A stretch of 64,000 nt of DNA from Exiguobacterium profundum (lineage in GTDB: Bacteria; Bacillota; Bacilli; Exiguobacteriales; Exiguobacteriaceae): contig NZ_MRSV01000001.1 of NCBI RefSeq assembly GCF_001909285.1, positions 232,684 to 296,683 of the forward strand. The letters run 5' to 3'. Both the position numbers and the translations under genes were made by a program. Below are positions 28,874 through 36,756 of the stretch, one piece after another. The first letter of the stretch is position 1, and the number at the start of each line of letters is the position of its first letter. The notes beneath the pieces were generated by a model. It had not been told where the DNA came from, did no database searches, and saw only the letters and a program-made list of their open reading frames with translations.

Positions 28874-30190
28874 TCAGCGAATCGGCTTCTCAGCACCGCT
28901 GCGCAAGTAATAATAAATTGTGGTGGCAATCGAGATCGCATAGAGCCCTAGCATGACGAACAACGCACCGTTGAACGAACCGACGAGCTCGAGCGACCAA
29001 CCGAACATCTTCGGAATGAAGAATGCGCCGTAAGCAGCAAACGCTGCCGAGAATCCGACGACGGCCGGTGTCTTCGTCGCCACGAATACGTGGGGAATCA
29101 TCGCGAACGTCGCTCCAGAGTTGAGTCCTGTTGCGATGAACAAGACGACGAAGGAGATGAAAAACATCGTCAAGTTGCTGTTCGTGATGGCCATGATGAC
29201 ACTGATCGTACCGAGCGCCATGATTCCGAACACGATTAATGTCACTTTGGCCGCTCCGATCTTATCACTGATCCAGCCCCCAAACGGACGCGAAGAGGCG
29301 CCAAGGAATGCACCAAGGAAGGCGAGCGCCATCAAGTCCGACTCAGGGAACTTTAACTTTAAAATCATCGGGAACGCTGCGGCATATCCAATGAAGGAAC
29401 CGAACGCCGCCGTGTAGAGCAACGTTTGAATCCAAAAATGTTTGTCTTTAAACACGCTCGCCTGTTCACGAAGCGATTGACGCGCGGTCGGTAAGTTATC
29501 CATGAACAAGTATGCGCAGACCGTCAAAATGATGGTCGGCACGACCCAAAGGAGCGCGGCGTTTTGAAGCCAAATCTCTTCGCCGGTCTCGGTCACGAGG
29601 GCGTTCCCGCCGATGAACCCGAAAATACTTGTCGTGATGACGAGCGGTGTGATCAATTGGACGAGCGAGACGCCCAAGTTCCCGATGCCTCCGTTAATCC
29701 CTAGCGCCGTCCCTTTTTTCGCTTTCGGATAAAACGCGCCGATGTTGGCGTTTGATGACGAGAAGTTTCCGCCGCCTAGTCCGCAAAGTGCGGCCAAAAT
29801 CATGAATACCCAATACGGCGTATTGACGTTTTGAACGGCATAGGCGATGCCTAGGAGCGGCAACAACAAAATCGATGTCGAGAAGATCGTCCAGTTCCGA
29901 CCGCCGAATATACTGTTTGCGAACGTATAGAAAAAGCGCAACGTCGCCCCGACGAGTCCAGGTAGGGCGGCCAACGTGAACAGCTGGCCTTGCGTAAAGC
30001 TAAACCCGATCGAATTCAATTGGACGGCCGCGACCGACCACATTTGCCAGACGATGAATGCAAGCGTCAGTGCCGGGACCGAAACGAGCAAGTTCCGATT
30101 GGCGACTTGTTTTCCCGTCTCTTCCCAGAATCCCACATCCTCTGGCTTCCACTCCGCGAGTGCGTGTGACCCTTTGTCTAATTGTTGCAT
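28874..30190 (-). CDS. narK: nitrate/nitrite transporter, MFS family
   Basis: Brings nitrate into the cell and/or exports nitrite. 438 residues, about 12 TM helices. Nitrate-porter signatures are visible: GGGNFSSSNANIGAFYPKAKKGTALGI-type block in TM5 (about residues 140-165, GlyGlyGlyAsnPhe) and the second-half GLNSGATFAMIPHVF block (about 345). The N-terminal 40 residues are soluble. An Fnr-type box lies 71-86 bases upstream of the start, pointing to anaerobic induction. Readthrough into moaA is likely, since no strong terminator separates them. Confidence 0.94.
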   Translation of the reverse strand: MQQLDKGSHALAEWKPEDVGFWEETGKQVANRNLLVSVPALTLAFIVWQMWSVAAVQLNSIGFSFTQGQLFTLAALPGLVGATLRFFYTFANSIFGGRNWTIFSTSILLLPLLGIAYAVQNVNTPYWVFMILAALCGLGGGNFSSSNANIGAFYPKAKKGTALGINGGIGNLGVSLVQLITPLVITTSIFGFIGGNALVTETGEEIWLQNAALLWVVPTIILTVCAYLFMDNLPTARQSLREQASVFKDKHFWIQTLLYTAAFGSFIGYAAAFPMILKLKFPESDLMALAFLGAFLGASSRPFGGWISDKIGAAKVTLIVFGIMALGTISVIMAITNSNLTMFFISFVVLFIATGLNSGATFAMIPHVFVATKTPAVVGFSAAFAAYGAFFIPKMFGWSLELVGSFNGALFVMLGLYAISIATTIYYYLRSGAEKPIR

Positions 30191-30260
30191 AGTCTATTCC
30201 TCCTCTTAACGGTTCAATTCGTACCCTAATCTCATCCTATCGGCCACCCCCTAAAAAAAG

Positions 30261-30276
30261 TGTGCCTTCTTTCACA
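30261..30276 (-). promoter_or_regulatory. Fnr box upstream of narK
   Basis: TGTGC-N6-TCACA, nine of ten matches to the B. subtilis-type site TGTGA-N6-TCACA, set in a longer palindrome AAGTGTG-N8-CACACTT. Its centre is 78 bases before the narK start. Confidence 0.8.
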
Positions 30277-30347
30277 CTTATTTCGCATCTTGCGTTTTTT
30301 TCTCACCCTGTCATCAATCTGTGACAAAATCGCCTATCTTTTGTTTC

Positions 30348-30363
30348 TGTGACATTGAACACA
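30348..30363 (+). promoter_or_regulatory. Fnr-type box upstream of the unknown 30413 gene
   Basis: TGTGA-N6-ACACA, nine of ten matches to TGTGA-N6-TCACA. It ends 7 bases before the hairpin at 30370. Its distance from any transcription start is unknown. Confidence 0.6.
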
Positions 30364-30369
30364 GAAAAA

Positions 30370-30406
30370 CCCTCCCCGATTCCTTACGATAAGGAATAGA
30401 GGAGGG
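30370..30406 (+). promoter_or_regulatory. hairpin that buries the Shine-Dalgarno of the 30413 gene
   Basis: The left arm CCCTCCCCGATTCCTT and right arm AAGGAATAGAGGAGGG pair at 14 of 16 positions across the loop ACGAT. The right arm ends with GGAGGG, the ribosome site six bases before the TTG start. As RNA, this would block translation unless opened by a protein, ligand or changed folding. Confidence 0.8.
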
Positions 30407-30412
30407 ATTAAT

Positions 30413-30925
30413 TTGTCACATCTCATTCAAATCCACTGTGCGCCCGAAGTTCGCTTGGCGCTACAACCATATTTCTTCAGTCAAGACGGGGCCCACGTGT
30501 TCCGTGTCTTCGGCGTCGCGATCGCCGAGGCTGCGTTCACCGAAACGGGGCTCGATATCACATTCCCACTTGAAAGTCCGTTAGAAGAACTAGAAGCGCT
30601 GCACACCTTGCTCGTTCGGATCGCCACTCACCATGACGTGACGATCGATGATACCCAGGCAGTTATCGGTTACTTAGGGGACGGGACCACGGTCACCGTT
30701 TATCGCCATTTCAAACGATGGCTCGACTTTTTGTCCGCAGCGCGTGTCCGCTCGATGGAAGGTGTCGTCGTCGAGGTCCGTGCCAACGGGATCAAGCTAG
30801 CCGAAGGCGTGCTCCGGTCTTATGAATTGATGGAAGATGGCGAGTTTTATGTATCGGCCTGTACAATCGAGACCGATGGATTGGAGCATTTTGAAGGCGA
30901 GCTATCGCTTGCCGCCGTAATGTGA
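30413..30925 (+). CDS. unrecognised 170-residue protein in the nitrate island
   Basis: TTG start, supported by AGAGGAGGG with a six-base spacer. No family is recognised. The N-terminal half (1-85) looks alpha/beta, with a QIHCAPEVRLALQPYFF opening; the C-terminal half is beta-rich (VVVEVRANGIKLAEGVL, FYVSACTIETDGLEHFEG). No signal peptide, TM segment or metal motif is seen; one Cys lies near each end. It is transcribed rightward, opposite to all other genes between 22.9 and 36.6 kb, from between narK and fnr, and is preceded by an Fnr-type box and an SD-masking hairpin. A sensory or accessory role in nitrate metabolism is a guess from context only. Confidence 0.75.
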   Translation: MSHLIQIHCAPEVRLALQPYFFSQDGAHVFRVFGVAIAEAAFTETGLDITFPLESPLEELEALHTLLVRIATHHDVTIDDTQAVIGYLGDGTTVTVYRHFKRWLDFLSAARVRSMEGVVVEVRANGIKLAEGVLRSYELMEDGEFYVSACTIETDGLEHFEGELSLAAVM

Positions 30926-31624
30926 TCAATCGATGACACAGACCGAGACCGGACAGTCCTCACAATGGTTGAGCAGTTTCAACCGGTCGAGGTCATGGAT
31001 AATGATTTGACGGGAAGGGAGTGAAATAATCCCTTCTTGGGCGAGCTCGTTCAACATGCGATTCACGCGTTCACGCGATGTCCCGCAATAGTTGGCGAGC
31101 TCTTGGTTTTTCAGTTTCAAGTCGATGAGAATGCCGTCTTCGACTTCCACCCCATAGCTGTTCGCCATACGAATGAGCGTCGAGTAGAGCGCTCCTTTTT
31201 TCCCGTTCAGCACCAAGTCTCTAAATTTCGTATGCTGTTTCCGCATATGTTCGTTGATCATGACCATGAACTCGCGGACGAATTCCGGGTTCGACGACAA
31301 AATCATCGTTTCAATACGCTCGATTTTGACCGCGTAAATTTCACTATCTTCTAACGCCTTGGCGTTAAATAAATATTTTGGTTCGATTGCGAATAACGTC
31401 AACTCTCCGCAACAAGCCTCAGCGCTTAAACAACGTAACGTCAATTCTTTTCCATTTTCCGTCAATTTCGAAATTTGAATCAGTCCACTCTTTACAATAT
31501 AAAATTCAGCTGCGTCTTCTTGTTCTCGGAACAGAAAACCGCCTTTTGGGACATGAATGATTCGATGTGCCAATTTTTTTGTTTCCTCGAGCACCATCGC
31601 TTTACTTGAATGAGCCATTTCCAC
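30926..31624 (-). CDS. fnr: Fnr-type oxygen-responsive regulator (CRP/FNR family)
   Basis: Activates anaerobic genes. 232 residues: cyclic-nucleotide-binding-like beta barrel at about 20-130, dimerisation helix 130-160, and HTH at about 170-215 with LANYCGTSRERVNRML. The C-terminus NHCEDCPVSVCVID places Cys221, Cys224 and Cys229 as CX2CX4C, the iron-sulfur cluster arrangement of B. subtilis Fnr rather than the N-terminal one of E. coli. It should therefore sense oxygen through a 4Fe-4S cluster. It is encoded convergently to the unknown gene, abutting it. Matching DNA sites flank narK, the reductase operon and ric. Confidence 0.93.
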   Translation of the reverse strand: MEMAHSSKAMVLEETKKLAHRIIHVPKGGFLFREQEDAAEFYIVKSGLIQISKLTENGKELTLRCLSAEACCGELTLFAIEPKYLFNAKALEDSEIYAVKIERIETMILSSNPEFVREFMVMINEHMRKQHTKFRDLVLNGKKGALYSTLIRMANSYGVEVEDGILIDLKLKNQELANYCGTSRERVNRMLNELAQEGIISLPSRQIIIHDLDRLKLLNHCEDCPVSVCVID

Positions 31625-31682
31625 CGACCTTCCTTAAAACACGTTGCGCCATATGAAAGCTTGCCTTCATTCTAAACACAAA

Positions 31683-31724
31683 CCCCCTCGAAACGCAATC
31701 AACATTTGGAAGCGTTTCAAGGGG
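31683..31724. terminator. terminator-like hairpin at the end of the nitrate reductase operon
   Basis: On the minus strand CCCCTTGAAACGC pairs with GCGTTTCGAGGGG across 15 bases, followed by GTTTGTGTTT. The T-run is weak, so some readthrough into fnr is possible. Confidence 0.7.
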
Positions 31725-31728
31725 AGGA

Positions 31729-31932
31729 CTATTCTTTCGTACGATATTCAATTTTTTTCCAATATCGATATAATAAGCCGATCAATCCGACATTGATGAC
31801 GGCGATGATCATATACAGTCGCATCGAGGCGTGATTATACACCATGTAGCTCTCAATTGTATATTGCAAGAGTATCATGTTCGTCGCGAGCAATATGACC
31901 AATCCGATTAAACTCCAACCGTTACGCCCCAT
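31729..31932 (-). CDS. small two-TM membrane protein of the nitrate reductase operon
   Basis: 67 residues from the ATG at 31932, which overlaps the 3' end of the Rieske gene by 11 bases; the ORF is open far upstream, but that part is only a shadow of the Rieske gene. Two hydrophobic helices at about 6-26 and 37-58 and a basic tail (RYWKKIEYRTKE). No family recognised. Placement as the last operon gene suggests a small subunit or assembly factor of the membrane complex. Confidence 0.7.
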   Translation of the reverse strand: MGRNGWSLIGLVILLATNMILLQYTIESYMVYNHASMRLYMIIAVINVGLIGLLYRYWKKIEYRTKE

Positions 31933-32428
31933 GATGAATCTCTCTTCCGACCGCAAAAATCTTCCCGTTCTCGATTTCAAGCAAGATTTTAGGGAGTTCC
32001 CGCTGCGGCGGACCGGCCTGTGGTTGGCCGTCGACACCGAAGTAACCACGATGGCACGGACAAAGAAGAACATCTTCTTCCTCCACATAAAACACTGGGC
32101 ACTGCAGATGAGTGCATTTGTTGTTATAGGCGACGAATTCACCATTCTTTAAATGAACGAGCAACGATGGTTCCGTACCCGGATATTCAAATTCGAGTGA
32201 TTTCCCGCGCTCTAGCGCCTCGACCGTCGTGATGAACTGACGGTCGGTTCTCGGCTCGCTTCGAACGAAGGCCGCGATATTGAACGGGATAGTCGCGAGA
32301 CCGAGTGCGATACCTGCGCCGAACGTTGATTTGATGAACGCCCGTCGATTCAGTTTCACGTCATCGGCCCGACTCAAGTTATCGACGAGTTCGGATAAGC
32401 GTTCCCGGTCTTTTGATTCATTCGACAT
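31922..32428 (-). CDS. Rieske 2Fe-2S protein with Tat-type signal anchor
   Basis: Electron-transfer subunit, predicted on the outer membrane face. 168 residues. NRRAFIKSTFG (about 27-37) followed by a hydrophobic helix is a Tat signal or anchor. The Rieske cluster ligands are CTHLQC (about 104-109) and CPCHRG (about 123-128), two Cys plus two His, with the proline-loop region GPPQRELP after. It resembles QcrA and arsenite-oxidase-type Rieske proteins. Its presence in a nitrate reductase operon is unusual in bacteria and recalls haloarchaeal nar clusters. It is translated after the ferredoxin-like gene and overlaps the small TM gene. Confidence 0.9.
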   Translation of the reverse strand: MSNESKDRERLSELVDNLSRADDVKLNRRAFIKSTFGAGIALGLATIPFNIAAFVRSEPRTDRQFITTVEALERGKSLEFEYPGTEPSLLVHLKNGEFVAYNNKCTHLQCPVFYVEEEDVLLCPCHRGYFGVDGQPQAGPPQRELPKILLEIENGKIFAVGREIHHGA

Positions 32429-32448
32429 AAGTCATCTTCCTTTCCATC

Positions 32449-32991
32449 TCAATCGGAATAGACGCCAAAGAATTCAGGGACGTAATTCCATTTATCGTCT
32501 TGCGAAGGCTTTTTCCCTTCGATCATGTTCATTTGGACGCGTTGACGACGGAGTTGCATCATCTCGTCATGGTCGATGAAGCGAATCGCATCCGACGGAC
32601 AAACCGACGCACACATCGGCGCGATATCATGTTTGGAGCGGTCGTAACACATGTCGCACTTATACATCTTATTCTTCTCAAAGTCGAACTTCGGAATCCC
32701 GAACGGACAAGCGAACGTACAGTTCCGGCAGCCGATACATTTTTCTTCTGAAGCCGATAATACGACGCCCTCTGGCGTGATTTGAATCGCATTCGCCGGA
32801 CATACTTGAGCACAAGCCGGATTTTTACACTGCATACAGATCATCGGGAACGTCTGACGGTTCTCCGAGAAATCGATATAATCCACATAGTTGCGCTCGA
32901 GCCCCTCGTGGTCCCCGCATTCGCGGCAAGCTGCCTGACAGGCCCGACAGCCGATACAACGTTCAAACTCTAAATACATGACCTTATTCAT
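32449..32991 (-). CDS. ferredoxin-like subunit with four 4Fe-4S clusters (DmsB/NrfC type)
   Basis: Carries electrons between membrane subunit and molybdoenzyme. 180 residues with sixteen-odd cysteines in four groups: CIGCRACQAAC (about 12-22), CMQCKNPACAQVC (about 53-65), CIGCRNCTFAC (about 85-95), and CDMC plus CASVC (about 113-135). No Tat or Sec signal, so it is cytoplasmic. Its ATG overlaps the catalytic gene stop by four bases. The pairing with a Nap/Nas-like catalytic protein is typical of DMSO-reductase superfamily complexes, not of NarGHI. Confidence 0.93.
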   Translation of the reverse strand: MNKVMYLEFERCIGCRACQAACRECGDHEGLERNYVDYIDFSENRQTFPMICMQCKNPACAQVCPANAIQITPEGVVLSASEEKCIGCRNCTFACPFGIPKFDFEKNKMYKCDMCYDRSKHDIAPMCASVCPSDAIRFIDHDEMMQLRRQRVQMNMIEGKKPSQDDKWNYVPEFFGVYSD

Positions 32992-35234
32992 TTCGTATGA
33001 ACCTCCTCATCCATGACGTGACAGCTCGTCGCAATCGTATGGTCCGCCATGAACGGCACACTTGATCCGAGCGGGACCGTCAACGGATTAATGTGTAACG
33101 GGGTGTTGGCCGGTAACTTTTTCATTTGTACCGCACATACCTTGAACTCCGGCATGCGTGACATCGGATCGAGACACGGGTTCGTCAATTGATTGATGGC
33201 AAGCTCCTTGCCCCAATGATAAGGGACGAAGACCGTATCTTTTCGAATCGCCTTCGTCAAACGTGCTTCGACGACAATCGACCCGCGACGTGTGCGAAGC
33301 TCGACTTTGTCGCCCGTTTGAAGGCCATAACTTGATGCTAACTCCGGATGGATCTCCACGAACGGCAGTTTTGACATCGTGCTCAAGAAGTCGACACGGC
33401 GCGTCTGATTGCCCGATAAGTAATGGAAGACGACCCGACCTGTCGTGAGCGTGACCGGATATTCTTCATTCGCATATTCACCGGCCGGCCGATATGTGAC
33501 GACAGGCAAATTTGCTTTTCCATTCGCCGTTCCAAACCGTTCTTTGAACATCGTCGGTGTGCCGGGATGATCTTCGGACGGACATGGCCAAAAGACACCA
33601 TACTCGTCGTCGATTCGTTCCCATGTGATCCCAGAGTAGTCAGCCGCTCCACCTTTCGTCGCGATGCGGAACTCTTCCCAGATGTCACGCGCCGTCTCAT
33701 ACGGGAAGTACTGTCCGCGTCCCATCCGCTCAGCGATCCGCTTCATGATTTCCCAGTCTGGAAGCGAATCCCCGAGCGGTTCGCGCACTTTCCGGATCCG
33801 AATGACTCGTCCTTCTAAGTTTGTCGTCGTCCCTTCGTCTTCGGCCCACGAACAAGCCGGTAAGACGACATCAGCGAACTCACAAGATTCCGACATGAAG
33901 AAGTCACTAACGACGAAGAAATCGAGTTTGTTGAAACTGTCCCACACGTACGGAAGGTTCGGTGCCGAAACGGCTGGGTTCGAACACATGAGGTGCATCG
34001 CCCGAATCGTTCCCGCTTGAATCTCATCGAACATTTCGAACGCGGACACACCTGGTTTTGGCATCTCGGAAGGATCGATGCCCCAAACCCCGCTCACATA
34101 TTCAATGGCTTTCGGATCAGTTAATTTTCGGTAGCCTGGTAACAGGTCTGCTTTTTGTCCATGTTCTCGTCCACCCTGCCCGTTCCCTTGCCCCGTCATC
34201 GTGGCGACGCCCGAAGCAAACTGCCCAATCATGCCTCGTAAGAGCGCCATCGACGTATAGAGCGAGACATTGTCGACGCCTTTTGACTGTTGTTCGACGC
34301 CGCGAGCGAACAACATGACCGAACGTGGGCTCTTCCCATAAATATGACCTGCCTTCTCGAGTTTTTCGATGGCGACACCGGTCACCTCACTCGTCCGTTC
34401 GAGCGTCCAGTCTCGGACCGACGCTTTCAACTCTTCATAGTTATCGCAACGCTCATCCACGTACGCTTGATCAACATAATCGTGTTCGACTAAAAAGTTG
34501 AGCAGTCCCATCGCAAGCGCCGCATCCGTCCCTGGCTTCAAATCGAGATGGACATCGGCGACGCGCGCCATCGGAATTTCACGCGGGTCGGCGACGATGA
34601 TTTTCGCGCCTTTGTCTTTCGCCTTCCAAATATGTTGCGTCGTCGTCGGATGACATTCGGCGATATTCGAACCGGCGACAAAGAATGTGTCGACGTGCTC
34701 GAACTCCGTCCACGGAAGCGTCGCTCCGCGGTCAATCCCAAGTGTCTTTAAGAAACCGCCGGCAGCTGACGACATGCAGAAGCGACCGTTGTAATCGATG
34801 AACCGTGTGCCGAGTGCGACCCGCGCATACTTCCCGACGAGGTAACATTTTTCATTCGTCATCGAGACGCCGCCGAAGACGGACACCGCATCTTTCCCAT
34901 GCTCTCGTTGAATGCGTTTAAAGTTTGCTTCGATCACGTCGAGTGCTTCTTCCCATGTCGCTTTTTCAAACTTGCCGTTCCGTTTGATGAGCGGAGTCAT
35001 GATGCGGTCCGGATGTTCGATCGTTTGATAGGCCGTGACGCCTTTCGGACAAAGTTTTCCTTTGTTGACCGGGAAATCGTAGCGTGGTTCAACGCCTTTG
35101 ACGGCCCCGGTTTTCTCATCGACCCGGATATGCATGCCGCACTGCATGCCACAGTAACAGCAATGGGTTGTAATCAATTTTTCGCCTGGTTTGATTAAGT
35201 TCTGTACTTCTGGCGACGTTAAAAAGTCACTCAT
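32988..35234 (-). CDS. molybdopterin oxidoreductase, nitrate reductase catalytic subunit (Nap/Nas-like)
   Basis: Predicted to reduce nitrate to nitrite at a Mo-bisMGD centre. 748 residues from the ATG at 35234 (GGAGGGG six bases upstream; it overlaps the preceding stop by eight bases). The 4Fe-4S cluster is bound by Cys25, Cys28, Cys32 and Cys62 (HCCYCGMQC, KLCPKG). The Mo ligand Cys is in YNGRFCMSSAAGG near residue 140, the NapA/NarB/NasC pattern. The C-terminal MGD-binding domain contains LTTGRVVFHYLSGNQTRR and PYHWGKELAINQLTNP. No Tat signal, so the active site is cytoplasmic. No FAD or BFD domain of assimilatory NasC is attached. Nitrate as substrate is inferred from narK, mod, moa and fnr around it; formate or another oxyanion cannot be ruled out. 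Confidence 0.87.
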   Translation of the reverse strand: MSDFLTSPEVQNLIKPGEKLITTHCCYCGMQCGMHIRVDEKTGAVKGVEPRYDFPVNKGKLCPKGVTAYQTIEHPDRIMTPLIKRNGKFEKATWEEALDVIEANFKRIQREHGKDAVSVFGGVSMTNEKCYLVGKYARVALGTRFIDYNGRFCMSSAAGGFLKTLGIDRGATLPWTEFEHVDTFFVAGSNIAECHPTTTQHIWKAKDKGAKIIVADPREIPMARVADVHLDLKPGTDAALAMGLLNFLVEHDYVDQAYVDERCDNYEELKASVRDWTLERTSEVTGVAIEKLEKAGHIYGKSPRSVMLFARGVEQQSKGVDNVSLYTSMALLRGMIGQFASGVATMTGQGNGQGGREHGQKADLLPGYRKLTDPKAIEYVSGVWGIDPSEMPKPGVSAFEMFDEIQAGTIRAMHLMCSNPAVSAPNLPYVWDSFNKLDFFVVSDFFMSESCEFADVVLPACSWAEDEGTTTNLEGRVIRIRKVREPLGDSLPDWEIMKRIAERMGRGQYFPYETARDIWEEFRIATKGGAADYSGITWERIDDEYGVFWPCPSEDHPGTPTMFKERFGTANGKANLPVVTYRPAGEYANEEYPVTLTTGRVVFHYLSGNQTRRVDFLSTMSKLPFVEIHPELASSYGLQTGDKVELRTRRGSIVVEARLTKAIRKDTVFVPYHWGKELAINQLTNPCLDPMSRMPEFKVCAVQMKKLPANTPLHINPLTVPLGSSVPFMADHTIATSCHVMDEEVHTK

Positions 35235-35514
35235 CGTCTTCCCCTCCATAGAACGTTTCCGCTCTTCGTTTTGAAAATCCACTGACGTGATAGCCGTTAA
35301 TCGTTTGAAGCGGATAATGCATCCCTTCACTTCCAGGCCGTCCGAGCGCCGAATCGAGCCGGGCCCGACGACGACAGCCGTGACAGAGGTCTTGGACCGT
35401 GTGCGCCGCATCGACTTTCACGAGTTGGTCCGACCCTTCGAGCAATTGTTTCACTTGTTCAATCTCTTCAAGCGTGCCGGTCGGTTCGCCGCACTTAACG
35501 CACAGGTGTCTCAT
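35227..35514 (-). CDS. small CX2C-X35-CX2C protein of the nitrate reductase operon
   Basis: 95 residues from the ATG at 35514 (AAAGGTGAGG six bases upstream), overlapping both neighbours. CVKC (about 5-8) and CHGC (about 44-47) are separated by exactly 35 residues, then RRRARL and a short tail with GFSKRR. The cytochrome b subunit encoded just upstream ends with the same arrangement: CAGC, 35 residues, CQPCRR, and a GF-R tail. The two regions are evidently homologous. The motif suggests a zinc ribbon or rubredoxin-like iron site. Neither is a haem site because no CXXCH occurs. The role is unknown. Confidence 0.8.
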   Translation of the reverse strand: MRHLCVKCGEPTGTLEEIEQVKQLLEGSDQLVKVDAAHTVQDLCHGCRRRARLDSALGRPGSEGMHYPLQTINGYHVSGFSKRRAETFYGGEDDE

Positions 35515-36622
35515 CTTTTGCCTCACCTTTCGTCTCCTTCGGTCGGCCGAATCCTGGCATCGACATGCCTGTGTTCGTATCGACCGGGTGTGTCGGTAAC
35601 TGTCCGTTCATCAAGTTCAATTGCATCTTCACACGCATCGAACGTCGACACGGTTGGCAGTAATCGGAGAGCTGGGTCCCGTCACTGAGCCCGAGCTGGA
35701 TCGTCTGTGCTTGCAAAATCGCTTGGACGTCCTCGACTTGATTGTCCGTCGCATAACGTGTCCCGCACCCGGCGCAGACACGGGTCTCATCCGCTTCGAC
35801 TTCCCGGTAGTTCATCGGGACGCTGGCCGCCATCGGTCGGACCGGCAAGTGGAACAGTTTACCGAACGGGAAGTAACATAAAAAGATGATGACGGTCAAT
35901 TGATGGAACAAGGCGAGCTCGTGATGGATGAAGCCTCCGAAGAACACGTACGAAACGGTCAACAACAACCCCGAGACAGTGACGATGAGCAACATGAGAA
36001 GCGGTAAAATATCAAATTCGAACCGCTGGGTCACTTTCACGTCCTGGTCGTTGATCCGGCGATAGAGTGCCATGAGCACGCCGACGAGCAACATGAGCGC
36101 GGTGATGTTCAACCCGTTATAGACGAGCTCCGCGAACAACCCGTGCGCAGCCATCTTGATGGTCGGGATGTTAAAGACGACAATCTGATACGTCTCGATA
36201 TCAATCAAATCAAACCGCATCCATTGGAACGTCAGCCCGAATGTGATGGCGAACGACCCGAGACATCCCCAGGCAATCAACATATGTTGGGTCCAGCGGT
36301 ACCAGCCACGTTCCCAGATGAACTTCTGTAAGACGATGTTATTGACAGTTGTCGTGGCGACGGCTTTACCGGCCCGTTTCTTTTCTGCCTTCATTTGTTT
36401 GAGGCTCCGCTTCAATACTTGTGAGGTGGCCGGCCGTGCAAAAAATAACGTCAAGCGGACGACCATCCCAATCATGCAAATGACGGCGGCGATATAGTAG
36501 CCGAACAGCGCCATGTCTACGTGCTCAAATCCTGCCGAGGCGATCCATGTCGAGAGCACCAAGACGGTGAATCCTACGAACGACCACTTTGCGGCGGTCG
36601 AATAAAAATAACGATCGGACAT
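35495..36622 (-). CDS. NarI/HdrE-like cytochrome b membrane subunit with C-terminal CX2C domain
   Basis: Predicted quinol-oxidising membrane subunit. 375 residues; TM helices at about 12-32, 38-62, 110-132, 160-185, 205-228 and 236-257. Candidate haem-b histidines lie in QHMLIAWG (113), AAHGLFAEL (160), HHELALFHQLT (233, 234, 240) and KLFHLPVRP (258), like the gamma subunits of Hdr/Dsr/Nar complexes. After the last TM a soluble domain begins near residue 280 with CAGCG...CQPCRR, homologous to the next gene. First gene of the operon; an Fnr-type site lies 68-83 bases upstream. Confidence 0.85.
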   Translation of the reverse strand: MSDRYFYSTAAKWSFVGFTVLVLSTWIASAGFEHVDMALFGYYIAAVICMIGMVVRLTLFFARPATSQVLKRSLKQMKAEKKRAGKAVATTTVNNIVLQKFIWERGWYRWTQHMLIAWGCLGSFAITFGLTFQWMRFDLIDIETYQIVVFNIPTIKMAAHGLFAELVYNGLNITALMLLVGVLMALYRRINDQDVKVTQRFEFDILPLLMLLIVTVSGLLLTVSYVFFGGFIHHELALFHQLTVIIFLCYFPFGKLFHLPVRPMAASVPMNYREVEADETRVCAGCGTRYATDNQVEDVQAILQAQTIQLGLSDGTQLSDYCQPCRRSMRVKMQLNLMNGQLPTHPVDTNTGMSMPGFGRPKETKGEAKDETPVR

Positions 36623-36689
36623 ATGTGTTCCCCCTTCTCTTTCCGAGCGACTTCATAGTTTCATCATAAAGATGACATCTCGACTTAAC

Positions 36690-36705
36690 TGTTACTTTTT
36701 TCACA
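36690..36705 (-). promoter_or_regulatory. Fnr box upstream of the nitrate reductase operon
   Basis: TGTTA-N6-TCACA, nine of ten matches to TGTGA-N6-TCACA, centred about 76 bases before the first gene of the operon; it also lies 52 bases before the divergent DUF3221 gene. Confidence 0.75.
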
Positions 36706-36756
36706 GATAAGCGATTCGAGACGTGACAGAATAATGAACGAAGGAGGCGTTCCCTT

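Noticed and set aside
31706..31720. cre-like sequence TGGAAGCGTTTCA
   Set aside because: It is part of the terminator stem at 31683-31724 and lies downstream of all nearby genes, so a CcpA role is unlikely.
31933..32145. N-terminal extension of the 67-residue membrane protein frame
   Set aside because: This part overlaps the Rieske gene in another frame and has no ribosome site; the ATG at 31932 is preferred.
32988..35411. Longer start for the nitrate reductase catalytic subunit
   Set aside because: The extra 59 residues overlap the CX2C protein gene in another frame; GGAGGGG fixes the ATG at 35234.
35227..35790. Possible c-type haem sites in the CX2C proteins
   Set aside because: The motifs are CAGCG, CQPCR, CVKCG and CHGCR; none is CXXCH, so covalent haem attachment is not supported.
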